A DNA stretch of 64,000 nt, taken from assembly GCA_950295325.1 (NCBI GenBank), contig OX485808.1:4342501-4406500 (forward strand). Reading direction: 5' to 3'. The position numbers and the translations under genes are program-made. Within the stretch, counting starts at the first letter, position 1. Each line of letters begins with the position of its first letter. The notes under the pieces were generated by a model that saw only the letters and a program-made list of their open reading frames with translations, was not told where the DNA came from and made no database searches. The stretch is from Polytrichum commune (Eukaryota; Streptophyta; Polytrichopsida; Polytrichales; Polytrichaceae). Below are positions 46,201-58,500 of this stretch, piece after piece.

Positions 46201-49086
46201 TATTTGGTGCAGCTGTCAATGCTGAAGAGCTCAGCTGCTTTGGACGTCAACTGCTTTTCAATTTTCAGTCCACTATTTGAAAGGAGCTCAGAAAGCACTG
46301 TCAGACATTGCTCTAAATGACAAATGTTGACTCCAAAGAGCAGCCATTGAGAAACTAGTTGTGGTTTGACAGGTATTGAGGTCCCTTAAACAGTTGTACT
46401 GGCCCTGGCGAGAAAATGGAAGCATTGGAGAAGGCAGTGGGTTTTTGCAAGCAGCCACTGCTGCCAGTCGCGGCACTGGCATGACTGCACCCACTAGTCC
46501 TTTTGACAGTCTATTTAATGCTCCATCTAGCAGTGGGTAAAACATCCTATCTCGAACTCTATATCTCATGCTGACCTGTATTTGTTAGGTTGTGTAACCC
46601 TAGAGGCAGATATTGGAGGGGTTATCCTTACTAGCATTAGGCAACATACAAAGATCTGCTCATTGTGGAAGACTTTCACTGCACTCACTTCAATCTGCTT
46701 ACAATAGAGTTATCCTTCAGCTCAATGGGACTTTTTGGTCAGGAGCTGGTCCCTGATGATTTTCCATTCCTTGTCATGCATACATATCAATACTTTCATT
46801 CCACTTGTGGTGCATGCTTGGAGGTAGTGTTTGAATTTGAATGAAGAGCAACCTATTTCGGTTCTTTGACAACAAAACTCATTTTTGCACGTCTTGGCAT
46901 GTCGAAATGAGTTTGACCCTCAATGAACCAATATAGAATGTTCCTTGTCAAACCTCCACACTACCTCCAAGCATGCACTGAAAACTTACTGAACATGGGC
47001 AGGTGTTGTATGCAAAACAACCAACTCCTAACCAAAAGTCGTGTTGAGTTAAGAGGATAACTCCAATATACGAAATATATGGTTACAGTCCGTCTTATTT
47101 TGTGCAGAGGAGCAGAGGAGGCAAGGGCACGGGCAGCTAGATTGAGATTACAACGTGGCATCTGGACATCCACTAACTTTGGAGATCTTCGGAGGGCTCT
47201 TGCTGGTGAGCTGAGTTGATTCAGATATTTGATATTACATTTTCCTCTACAATTACTCCTCCAGATAGTCCAAGTGGATATATATGTGATGTTTCCATAT
47301 ATTAATACTAATACTCCCCTTATTGCATTACAGCCTCAGAGAGACTCGTGTTACTTGGTGTGGACAACCAGGAGCTAAGGGACTATGGCATGCTTCTGTT
47401 CCATTCAGGGCTTTATGCACGCTCATTTGAGTATTTAAATTCCTATTCTGCTTCTCAAGTAAGCCACCAATCCTTATGTTAAGCCTTATATTATTTTGGA
47501 TGCCTCTTTCCAAAGGATACATTTACCCAGAAAAAGCCATCAATATGCGCTCAATCCTCAACACTATACTGTTATGTAACAGTATAGGGTGTTACCTCTT
47601 GATCCCCAACACTGTTATGTCATTCTATTGACTCTACCACCGATTGAGCTTGGTATCAATGATTTCATTAAAATATCAGTTATATCTACACTGATATGTG
47701 CAATTAGGTTGCCTTTGCGAATAGTTGCATCTTTACCCATGCAAATTACCTTGGGTCAAAATCAGATCACAAAAACTTAATTTAAAGCACAGTAAAATAT
47801 AATCACTGTATTTTATTATTGTAGCAGTAAATACTCAAAGTAGTGTGGAAGGTCGATAAATAAGCGTGGGCAACCTATTTGCACATATCAGTGTAGAATA
47901 AAAGTCTGATCTAGTGACCATAAAGGATTTCTGTGCCATTTAAAAACTTGAGTGCCCTAGTTCTAGGCTGCCCACCCAGTGGTTGCAAGACAAGTAATGT
48001 GAGTCTAGGATGATGTGGCTCACACTAAATCAGACTTTATTCTACTTGGATGAACCAAAGTCATCTTGAATAGACCTATTGAAGGCTTGTGTTGCTTGAT
48101 TTTTTCATTGAGCAGCTCAGAGTTTGATTCCAAAAAAGAGAGTTTAAGACATAAAAAGGTTGCAATATAATAGCATTCTTAACCATGTGTAAGGATGCTC
48201 TCTTTCTATTCTAACTTCAAGAATGAAATTTCAAGAATCATGGTCCTTGAGTACATGTATAAATGCCAAGCATAGCCAAGTGGCAAGCTCTCATTAGTCA
48301 ACATCTTTGCCTTATTGTTGCTATCTTCAGACACAAAAGCTTCTTCAATCTATGAAGATTCGGTTGAAGATGTGCGTCCCCAATGGAATGATTCCTAGAT
48401 TATCTAAGAATTATTCCATTGGCATTGGAATGTAATAAGGCTAACTTAGAATATTATGACTTCTTCTTTATGCTTGTGTGGCTTTGTTGTGATGTTACCA
48501 AGACTAAGGTATGCAGGCCTTTATCGGCTACTTAATCAGACATCCATATTTGAGTGGTGTGTAGTTAGGTGTGGATCTAAGAATGGACCCCAAAAAGACA
48601 TGTGACTTAAAGAGGTTGGACTCTCTGCTAAAAAATTTCAACCATTCTAGGCTCAATAGTCAACATAAATTGGGGGGAAAGGGGACTTCTCTGACCTTTT
48701 AATGAGCTCAAGAATCTTCACTTTGACAGTGAATAAGATATTCATATGATCTCCAAATTTTTTGAGGAAAATGGCCACAGAGATGATTTACAATTGGATG
48801 ATTTAGAATTGGCAATCATCTCGTGCTATTTTCGTGTTTTGTTGTCCTACAAGAAGTGGGTGCAGAGCTGAAGGTGTCCTTTAAGGCCCGCTTAACTTAG
48901 TTGTTCTGGCTATTTTTGCAGGTAAATGAGAGGGTTCCAACCACATTTGATACACTAAAAGTGAAGGAAGGTGTGGCACTTGAACGCTTGTTAGAGCGCT
49001 TACGTTTGATTCTTGCTGAACAAGCTTGGACAGGGACGTCAGGTCCCCAATTCAGTTCATTTGAAGTCCCTCCTGATCCATGGTAG
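43273..49086 (+). CDS. SirB1/transglutaminase-like protein with C-terminal TPR-like part
   Basis: Exons 43273-43959, 44325-44615, 44851-44910, 45506-45665, 45911-45969, 46373-46536, 47108-47205, 47334-47458 and 48922-49086 join in phase to 602 residues; all introns are GT-AG. The start chosen is the ATG at 43273; the frame is open slightly further upstream only without an ATG. The Ser/Arg-rich first ~100 residues suit a plastid transit peptide (inference). Residues about 260-420 are the SirB1 core: ARAALEIAAEDDALVSHSPV, YLYGYKGFRRTNSLYTVDAR and TVLTSRLGTPVMLALIYSEI. The C-terminal part (RGIWTSTNFGDLRRALAASERLVLL..., ELRDYGMLLFHSGLY) is helical and TPR-like, as in plant members. The biochemical function is unknown in plants. 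Exon 5 is short (59 nt) but fixed by phase and by the conserved LLLNEVLRSLKQ joint. Confidence 0.88.
46805..47075. mobile_element. Foldback MITE (family B, copy 2) in intron 6 of the SirB1-like gene
   Basis: It contains GGTAGTGTTTGAATTTGAAT, GAAGAGCAACCTATTTCG, AATGAGTTTGACCCTCAATG, CCTCCACACTACCTCC and TATGCAAAACAACCAACTCC, all also present (some inverted) in 37315-37680. Internally, GCATGCTTGGAGGTAGTGT answers ACACTACCTCCAAGCATGC as a close inverted repeat. It ends just upstream of exon 7. The exact borders are uncertain. Confidence 0.65.
47892..48056. repeat. Small inverted repeat in intron 8 of the SirB1-like gene
   Basis: AGTGTAGAATAAAAGTCTGA at 47892 is answered by the inverse TCAGACTTTATTCTACTT ending near 48056. 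The arms are about 25 bp and the loop about 110 bp. It may be the remains of a small MITE. Confidence 0.6.
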
Positions 49087-49739
49087 GATTGTAATTTGTT
49101 TTTCCCCTCTCTTTAAATCCCAAGAGTCCATCAATCTCAAAAAGATGGATTTGCAAGCTCAGTTTGCTCCTTTAAGGTTTTGCCTCACGCATTCCCCATT
49201 TGGAGTTGAGATGTCCACATTTGGACTGCTGTACATCTAGAGTTGTTTTGAGATTGTTTTTTAGGATTATTAAGAGGAAGTGGAGGTCATTAGTATCCTT
49301 GGATGTTTTAATGAAAGAGTGGCATCATTAATCATGTCAGTCTTTATACCAGATTCTTGGATCATCACTTGCAGTTGTTCAATATATAATTTGACAATGC
49401 GAATGTCTACTTGCTCTAGTTGGAGATTGGAGACTGTTCAAGTTACGACATGTCATCATGTTCTAGTTTTTAGACTGTAAGTATGAAAACATTCGTCATG
49501 TGGTCTAACAAATTCTTGCAGAAAGGACTGTTATGAGTGTCAAGGAGTCCTGGTGGGAATTAACTTTTGAGGTATGTATATTTTGTGAGAATCTGTTGAA
49601 TGATGTCCTAAAATTTTGTTCTTAATTAACAACTAAAGTATGTGTTTTGCAATTTGCAATTTTTAGGATTCAAATCAAGTTTAAGTTGCTTCAAAAGGTT
49701 AGCCTACTTGGAATCATCCACCCATCTCATCAGAAGACA
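49087..49739. other. 3' flank of the SirB1-like gene
   Basis: It should contain the 3' UTR of the SirB1-like gene. Nothing else is recognisable before the copia remnant that begins at 49740. Confidence 0.45.
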
Positions 49740-51800
49740 TGTAGGTTTGTATTATTGGATAATGAGAGAAGAAGCTAAAGAGACTAGTGTAGAATGGTAG
49801 TACACAATATACATTGATTGTATACAATGGAGAGAATGATTAGTTTTTTCCCTTATGCTTTTATTTATATGACTAGATTACAACCAACATTGGCAACGTA
49901 TATGGGACAATATCACCAATGCAACCTAGCACTATCTTCCAATATTCTCACTTTGTGAGGTGACATTGTGATATAATCTTATTATTTCAATCAATGTCTC
50001 ATGCCTATCTCTCGTTAAAGTCTTTGTTAGAATATTTGCTACCATATATTGCGTTGGACAATATTCTAATTCAATAACTTTGTTTTCAATATTTTTTCTA
50101 AGGAAATGGTATTACACATCGATATGTTTTGATCAATCATGATTTGTGGGGTTCATAGAACCTTGATTGTTACACATGATCATCATTGCAGGCCTTCTCT
50201 TGCACGCAACCTATATCCTCTATTAGTTGCCTAGGCCAAATGGCCTCCTTCGTGCATCGGTTTGTTGTCATGTATTCTGCCTTCATTATAGATTGTACTA
50301 CTGTTTGTTGTTGTTTGCTATTTCACGACATGGTCCCCTCTCCAACAAAGAAACTGTATCCAGAGGTAAACCTTCGGTTTTCCACATCACCGGCCTAATC
50401 CACATCAGAATAGCCTTTCATGTTGATATGCTTGCCACCATGCGCAACCTCATATCTAAGGTGCCCTTTAAGTATTGCATGATTCTCTTGACCGTCATCC
50501 AATGCATTGGACCCAATTTCGACATAAATCGGCTTATTGCACTTACTTCAAATGCAAGGTCTAATTTGTGGCCACCATTGTGTATATCAACGACCACATT
50601 GCTTCTAGATACATAATTTCTTTCATTTCATATAAATGCTCCTCATGTTCCTCCTTCAAAAGCCTTGCTAATGAGATCTTTGTGTCAAGTGAAGTTCCAA
50701 TGGGTTTGCAATGTCCGGTTGCCGAACTACTCCAAAATGCCTTCGATGTAGCTCTGTTGATTCATGTTAATGGTGGAGGTCCCCCTATCTCTCTCAAAAT
50801 GAACTCCAAGAAAGACGTGCAACTCGCCGAGGTTACCTATTTCGAGTTCGTGCTCAAGGCTAGACTTCAACTCGTTGATAATATTCCATATCACTTGCCA
50901 AAATTATGAAGTCAACTACATATATGATTATAATCACAAAGTGGTGGTAAGTTTGCAAAACATATAACGAATGATCCGCATGGCTCCTCGTAAAACATTT
51001 TGCATGCTCTTTGTTTTGACCACATGTCCTTCAATTCTCCCACTTGAACAATCCTCTTAATTCATTTTGTCTTCAAAAAAACATAAAGTCCAGATTTTCC
51101 TTGTCTCCAAGAAAATGAACCGATACGCCTTGGTGCCTTTGCAATATCCAAGAAACAAACACTTAATGCCCTTTGCATCCAACTTAATTCACCTTTGAAT
51201 CAACATCTTTGCATAAGCAACGTAACCGAACATTTACATGTGATAGATGCGTGGTATCCTCCTGTTCCATACTTCCTCGGGTGTCCTTCCTTCGACGGAC
51301 TTGGTTGGACACTGGTTGCGCACATACACTGCATTGCACACAACCTGCACCCAAATTTATGGCCGAAGCATTGGGGATGACTCATGGATTATGTCATCTT
51401 CACGATGGTCTGATTGGCTCGCTCCGCCACCCCGATTTGTTGCGGCATGCACGGTGACGAGGTTTGCCATGCAATGCCATATTTGCACAAAATTTCATCA
51501 AAAGACTTTGAAACAAATTTCCCACTATTGTCCGTCCTAAGAACCTCCACTACTTGCTCAGATTGCTTCTCCACCATAGTTTTCCATTCTTTAAAGCTTG
51601 CCAACACCTTGTTTTTCGCCTTAAGCATATACACCAAAATCTTGTGTGAGAAATTGTCAATGAATCAGAGAAAATACCTTGTGCCTCCAATGAACATTGT
51701 TTTCATCAACCTGTGTACGTTGGAATGCACGAGCTCCAAGATCGTGGTGCGGGTTCCTTTGTTGGTCGGGAATGGTCTCCTCACTTGTTTGCCTATACTT
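49740..51800 (-). mobile_element. Broken Ty1/copia retrotransposon remnant
   Basis: On the minus strand a copia-type integrase segment is visible at about 51637-51389 (words such as VLRTDNSGKF and CMPQQIGVAERANQT). It is followed toward lower coordinates by reverse-transcriptase and RNase H-like sequence down to about 50100. A likely 3' LTR of about 190 bp lies at 49740-49931, with TG...CA ends (TGTAGG...CCTAGCA) next to a purine-rich tract. The gag end and the other LTR were not found. The element is clearly broken in many places and old. Confidence 0.8.
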
Positions 51801-52565
51801 TCAAGAGGGTTTTTAAAGCTTCAGCTCTTTGAGCTTCAGCTTGCAGCGTCACTTTGGCCTTGGCAAAGCAAATTTGCCTTGGGAGAAGAGTTTGCTCGCA
51901 CCTAGAGATGCACAAAGCTCTACAAGAAGTATTATGTGGGAGTGGTATCCACTTTCATCTCCACGTGAAATTATTCGCATAAGTAATTGTTCTTTTTTGT
52001 CCTCCATTTTTGTGTGCAACTTTAGAAGAGCATTTAGCTTTCACATGTAGAGGAGGTTGCATGTAGAGGTTTTCTTGAGAAAGCCACAACTCTTAGTATT
52101 GCTCATCACACCTACAACTTTTGATTAAAGTGAAGTTGGTTTCAAGGGCAGCCTATCTTTTGTTGCATGACATTTTTGGGTTTGCATGTAAATGTCAATG
52201 TTCACCTCCTTGCCATTTTTTTTGGAGGTGTAAGAAGGGAAACCACTAGTTATATCTTACAAAAGGGACTGTATAGTCAAGGTTTGGCCTAGATTTAGTA
52301 TGTAAAATTGAGGGTTAGGAAAATCTAAATTTATCATATTTGTTGGAAGTTGAATTTCGGGGTAAGGTGTATTCTGCATGTATCCTAGATTATGTTAAGT
52401 TCAGGTGACACTATGTTAAATTAGTGATAGATTATTAATTTTTTTGCAAGAGGGCATAGATTCAATAAGATATGATAATACCATAGCCAAAGGAGGTTAG
52501 TGTCCTGCAAAATTGAAACCTTCATCACCAAGGCATTTCTTGTACAAAATTTGACCTATAATGTA
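51801..52565. other. Gene-free stretch between the copia remnant and the NEMP-like gene
   Basis: No gene is recognised. The part nearest 52565 should hold the 3' UTR of the minus-strand NEMP-like gene. The sequence from 51801 to about 52080 may still belong to the copia remnant, but no motif proves it. Confidence 0.4.
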
Positions 52566-55500
52566 CTAACACGTATGCCCTACTGTGACACCTTTCCTAA
52601 ACTCTAAGTATTTTCCAGAATAGTAATTGTCGGGGGCCATATATGCTGTCCGTTCTATTTCACCTTCACTACGCTCTTGTCGTAATTCATTTGGAAGTAT
52701 TGAAACACGGTTGCTGGCCACCACGGTTACCGCCCACCACTCTTGGAAGCAGTTGGAATGCACTAGTGCATCAAGGGCTTTATTTGTAATTGCAGCTGCC
52801 TTGTAATCCGCTTTCCTCAACACTCTCCGAAAAGGAGCCCTGTGATATGTGGAATAGAATTCCTTGGGCCGGGAGGTAATGGTGCCACTTGATGATGCTT
52901 CCATTGCTGCAAACATCAATAAGTTTAATCCAATCCATCATGATAAATTCCATAAGATTTCATATAATTATTTAGCGTCAGCAATGAGCTTTGTTTCCAT
53001 AAAATCATGGTTCAACCTACTAGGATCTGTAAATGGGGTGATGATCACATGTGGCCATTTATTGATTAGTGAATATCGCAAAATTCTGCATATTCCCAGC
53101 CCAATCCGAAAATAATCAATGAGAGATTATGGGTCCCCGTGAGCCCTCATGAGGGCTCAGTAATGATATATTCATTTGGACTCATCAATATCAACACACA
53201 TTACGTCCCATTTATGCCAGGCATCCCTACCAAAATGACCAATATTCAATTGGAACATCATTCACAATACATCCTTATGACCGACAGCTAGGTGAACCTT
53301 GGGTGGGGGTCATAATTGTATGAAATAGTTTATGATATCTTAAATTTACGAGCCAACAACATATATGTTGTCAAGCTCGATGTCAACCTCTTACTTTACA
53401 CACCCCCACCCTTTTAAAAAAGGGAGCAACAGTGAGAGATTGAGTAATGTTAATTCCTCATGTTTTATTCATCAATAATGGAGTCGCTTCATGGCGGGGT
53501 TAACATAATAGGGGTTGTCACACCTCTTTCTTCCCATTCTCGGAGAATGGAGAATGGGGACGTGGCACGCTCTCCTTGAATGGCAGAGGGCCCATTCTCG
53601 GAGAATGGAGAATGGAGAATGGAACAAACTTCTTGTGCGAAGGTTATACTGTTTTTCACCTGGGGACACTTCTTTCACCTGGGGTTGCTTCTTTTTGTTG
53701 CGGCGGGGCTTTAGTTTATCACATGCGGGCAACAATGGTAATTCCCATTCTCCATTCTCCATTCTCCACGGGCCACAAAGGGGTGTCACACCTTTCTCCA
53801 TGGAGAAGCTATCCTATTGGCTCCTCTTTTTCCTCATTCTCCCATTCTCCATTCTCCGTGGAGGTGTGACAACCCCTAATAGATGTGATAATCGAACGGG
53901 CCATCAACCCTCATGCCAATTGATGGCCACCCCTAGTGATGGTCGAGGTTAGAGAACGATTTTTTTATAGATTATCTTTTTTATTTTATTTTTATTTATT
54001 TATTTTCTGCATGGGCATAGGGAGAGTTTTCATTTAATTTTCTGAGTGACCACACTGACCTGTTGATTTCTGTTAAAATTTTGCAGGTTTCACAATCCAA
54101 CAAGGTGTCAACTGAAAAACTCCACCCAATTTGTGCAGTCCATAGGCCAAATCTAGTTGAAGTTCCCAATTGTATTAATTCTTTTAGTTTTTTTATAGAA
54201 AAAAATTAAAAATTAAAAGTTAATTGTTTGAAATGTCTCACCTTGCTTCATGTAGGGGAGAGAGAACTATTCCATATGAGCGTACCTCTCATTCATTTAA
54301 CATAAAAACTTGACACCCTATAGAGGTGTGGCCGATATATCTCAAATCATTTGGACTAAACTAATTCAAGGTCTTTAAAACTAATTTCAGTGTCAAATAT
54401 ACTTCCAAAAATAACCTTTAGGTTGTATGATATTTCAAGACTTTCCATGTTGGATGGATGAGAGATACGCTCATGTGCGATAATTCTCTCGAGTCTCCAT
54501 CTCCAAGAGGGATGAAGGTTTACCTGGGCCGAACCTTCGGGAGAGGGCAATCACTTGCTCCAACATCACCAAAGCATCCTTTCCGGGGATGTCGGGCTTT
54601 AACTCTGATCTCCCACCCTTGTGTGGCCTCCTTCCGTGATGCCTCTTTGAGAACTCAAAATGTGGTTGCCTATGAAACAAGCCAAAGGATTTCCACCAAT
54701 TCCCACCAATTTCACATTCATCATTTTGGGGATCCCGTGACACCATTTGCGAAAAACTTGAATATTATTAACTATTTTTAAAATAAAAACATAAGACATG
54801 TACTAAAATAATCAAGCTCATTGCAATTTCACCCTCCCCAAGGACCACTCTACCTAGAGGCCTTGAAGCTCTAGCAAAGGCATTAACATTGCAATTTGGT
54901 GGGTACACCCAGTGATATTCTTAGTAGGGAGGGCAGGGGGTCATATCCATTTCAACTAGTTCAAACTAAGACAAAGAATGACTCCTCTTTAGGAGATACA
55001 CATTAACTTAGGGCGGCAACTTGTGTAATTATAAGAGAAGATTGGCACGATATGTTTACACCTTATTATAACCACCCTTTTTAATTGGATATTAAAAGGA
55101 TCACCACCGACAGGAGGCAATAGCATTTGTCCCATAGACATGCTATGTAAACATGTTCCGGGTTCAGATATGAGCTTGTGGCTATGATCAAGGCGAAGTG
55201 CCCCTCATACACACCAACCCTAGAGGTTGGGGTGGTCTCTCTCTCCCTCTACTGTAGACTCAATATCATTATGACCACAAAACTATCAATGTACAAATAA
55301 ATAAAGAAACCCCAAAATAGACATCATCATAATGAATTTTTGTGCAAATATTTTGTCAAGATGGTTAATTGAAGCTATATAGTATAGAAAAATTCAACCA
55401 CATCGGTGGACCTCCTCTAGACTGGATTGTTATCTGATGTTAACAATGATGAGTATTTAAATAATTGTAGAGTGTACTTAAACATATTGATGTTTCGTGT

Positions 55501-58500
55501 TCAATACACCCTAATTCTACTCCAAATTCTTGTAAATAAATAAATAACCAACGTCGGACAATTCGACGTGAATTTGAGCCCGTTGGCCCTACCTTGCTCA
55601 AGAATCCTCTTGCTGCAGAGTAGGGTTTACTGCCTACCTTACGGTGAGTGGGCTCTTGGCTTCCTACCTACCTACCTACCTACCTAGTTTTTTTTTCCCG
55701 TCAAGTAGAGAGAAGATTTCATAGCAGGAATTGAACCGCCAACCATTTCATTGAGAAATGGGTAGCTCTCCACTATCATCTGGTAGTTTAAAGTCATCTC
55801 GGACCTCAAATTCTTGTATAATATGCGTATTAATATATTATAAGTGTGTGTATTGATAGCAAGTGATCATGTATCTTAATTTCTACGAACTTGGACGTGG
55901 GTAAACTCTACTAAGTTGGATGGAGAGAGGACTCACTTTTAAAGATTTAAGGAGCAATTAAATAACCAAGCTTTGTGTGTACAAGGTCAGATGATTCACC
56001 TGGAAAATTGCTTTGTTACAAGTTGGAATACCCATGTCAAAGGGGTAATAATGTAGCTGCAAAAGTACACCTCTAAAGACTACAATTATTTTGAAACACT
56101 ATTAGAGTTCATATTTGGAGGCCACCAATGTACATCTTATGTTGCAAAACGCGCACTCACATTCTCATATTAGTTACTTCGTAAGATCTCACATGATATT
56201 ATTCAAGTTGATAGGTTGCCTTTAACAACCTTTAAACTACCATCAACTAGGAGCTCCAATTCCATATCATAGTATGGTCAATGAAATGATCTAAATTTGT
56301 GAAAACACCAAATCTAATATTAGGAAAATGATACTTACTCTGACCAAACATGTTGTAAAACGTTGACAAAAGCAAGGTTCTCGACGTGCCATTTTCCGAC
56401 CAACCATGCGATCGAGGAACCCAACACTAAGGCCATCCATGCAAACAATGCGTCTTGTGAAGTCTGTTTCCAAAACAATGCATATCATTAATACTAACAT
56501 TTTCACTTGAATCCACGATGTTTTTCTTATTAGGGCCACTTTACACTAGAGCTTGAGGGCCCATGACCATCGAAATCAAAAATCTCTCATCGTTGGAAAA
56601 TGTCATGACCAGCCCACCTCATTGAATCTTAAAGCTTGAGGGCCTGAGGAAACAAGGAAAACTTTGCATGGGTGGAAAATTTACATGGAATTTGACATGG
56701 AATGCAATGGACAACATTTTCATGGTCTACTAGATTTTGCATCAGGCCCACTTCCAAGACTTATTGTATCGAACACATGAGCAAGAAACCGTGACGTTGA
56801 GAATCTCTCAACCTTTTTAATCACAAGAATGTGGACTCAACGTCCACGTGCATGAGATAATAATGAAATCAAATATGGTTGAGAGTATTGCACGGGTAGG
56901 TCACTCTAAGGCATTTTTGTGCATCACGTGCGGCTGGGGGTTTTTTGTTTTGGGGCTATTTACCTTCAAGGGTTGAATTAAAGCCTCCCTATAATTACTT
57001 AAATTTCAAAAATGGCCCATTTGTTTGCACCCTTCCATTACTTATATTGTCCAAGTCACTGCAATTTTTTGTACTCTATATTCCTTTTAAGTAATAAAAG
57101 CTAATCTACTTCCTAACGCATTGACGAGTGTTAAGGGAAACCATGGAAACAAAGAAGGGTGCAAACAGTAATATCATTGCAAACAAAGTTATGAAGAAAA
57201 CACATAGGAGACCATAGCAAACATACTAAACATACCTTCTAGGATCCTTATCTTCAGCCCCTATATTAATTTTACAAAAAAATAATGGCCCACATTTTAT
57301 GTCCATCTAACTTACTTATAATGGGATTGTCTACATTTAATGGCCCCTTCATTATTTGGAATTCCTTTATAATTTTTATTTCAAATGATTTTAATCCTCT
57401 CTATATTATGCCGCACGTTGTTTTTAAAATGCACTAAGTGACCTACCCGTGGAGTATTGTCAAATAAAAATCTAATTTCAATTTTCCATGGTACGGCCTT
57501 CGGATGAGTTTCAAGGGCTCTCACAATTAGTGGCCTTTAGTTTTTGAAGTAAGGTGTACACTAAATATTTGTATTTAGTGTCACCAATTCAATTGTCTTT
57601 GCTCAACACTAATTGTAAACCGCCCGTGTAATAGTGTCACCAAAACAAATGGTAAACCTAACATTATTCTTCATTCCTTGTTAAAAACATAGGGTACTAT
57701 AGATTTACAATGCTACACAAACTGTCACTTATCAAGTGATTTTTCATCCAAATTTCAATCATCCATGACAATTTATTATTACAAGAAGTGTTAGGATGCA
57801 ATATGCTACCAAAATTTGTTCCATTACTTGGAATTTAGATGGACTAAACACTAGTAGAAAACTTTGTGAAAAGAACCCTAAACCAATTATCATTTTCCCA
57901 TTGCAGTTCTTTTGACCACCCTGATCTGCAGTCGCTAAACGATTACGTATTTTTCACTTTCGTATTGTGACTGTAATTTTAGAAAATTTGGGGCGTGGAA
58001 TACACCATTGGAAAGGTAGTTTCAAGACCTTTCCAACATGTATATTACAAGCCCCCAAATTCCTAAAAATTTCAGTTCGTAAATCTAGAAAGACAACTCT
58101 GCAGTTGATTAGCGACTGCAGATCAGGGTGGTCAAAAGAACCGCAATGGGAAAACAACTGCGATTCTTTTTTGCAGTGTTTTTTTACTAGTGCAAAAGTA
58201 AGTTGGGATGACATCACTTGTAAACTTATTCATAAGAAATGTCATTAGAAAAGTTACCACAAATGACATGAAACACCATATGACACTAAATAGAGTATTT
58301 AGTGTAGTAAGTTAATGTTTCATATTAGGGTAGAATGTAGACCTGAAGGAGCATGACGCCACCAATCAAGCGAATAGCCCATTTCACAAAAATCGCCGTT
58401 GCCATATCCACTTGTCCGTCCTCGGAGAGGACTAATTTTTGAACTCCAAAATAACCAAGCCCCCCGCCGACGAGGCCTATGCAGACACATGTAAAGGTTG

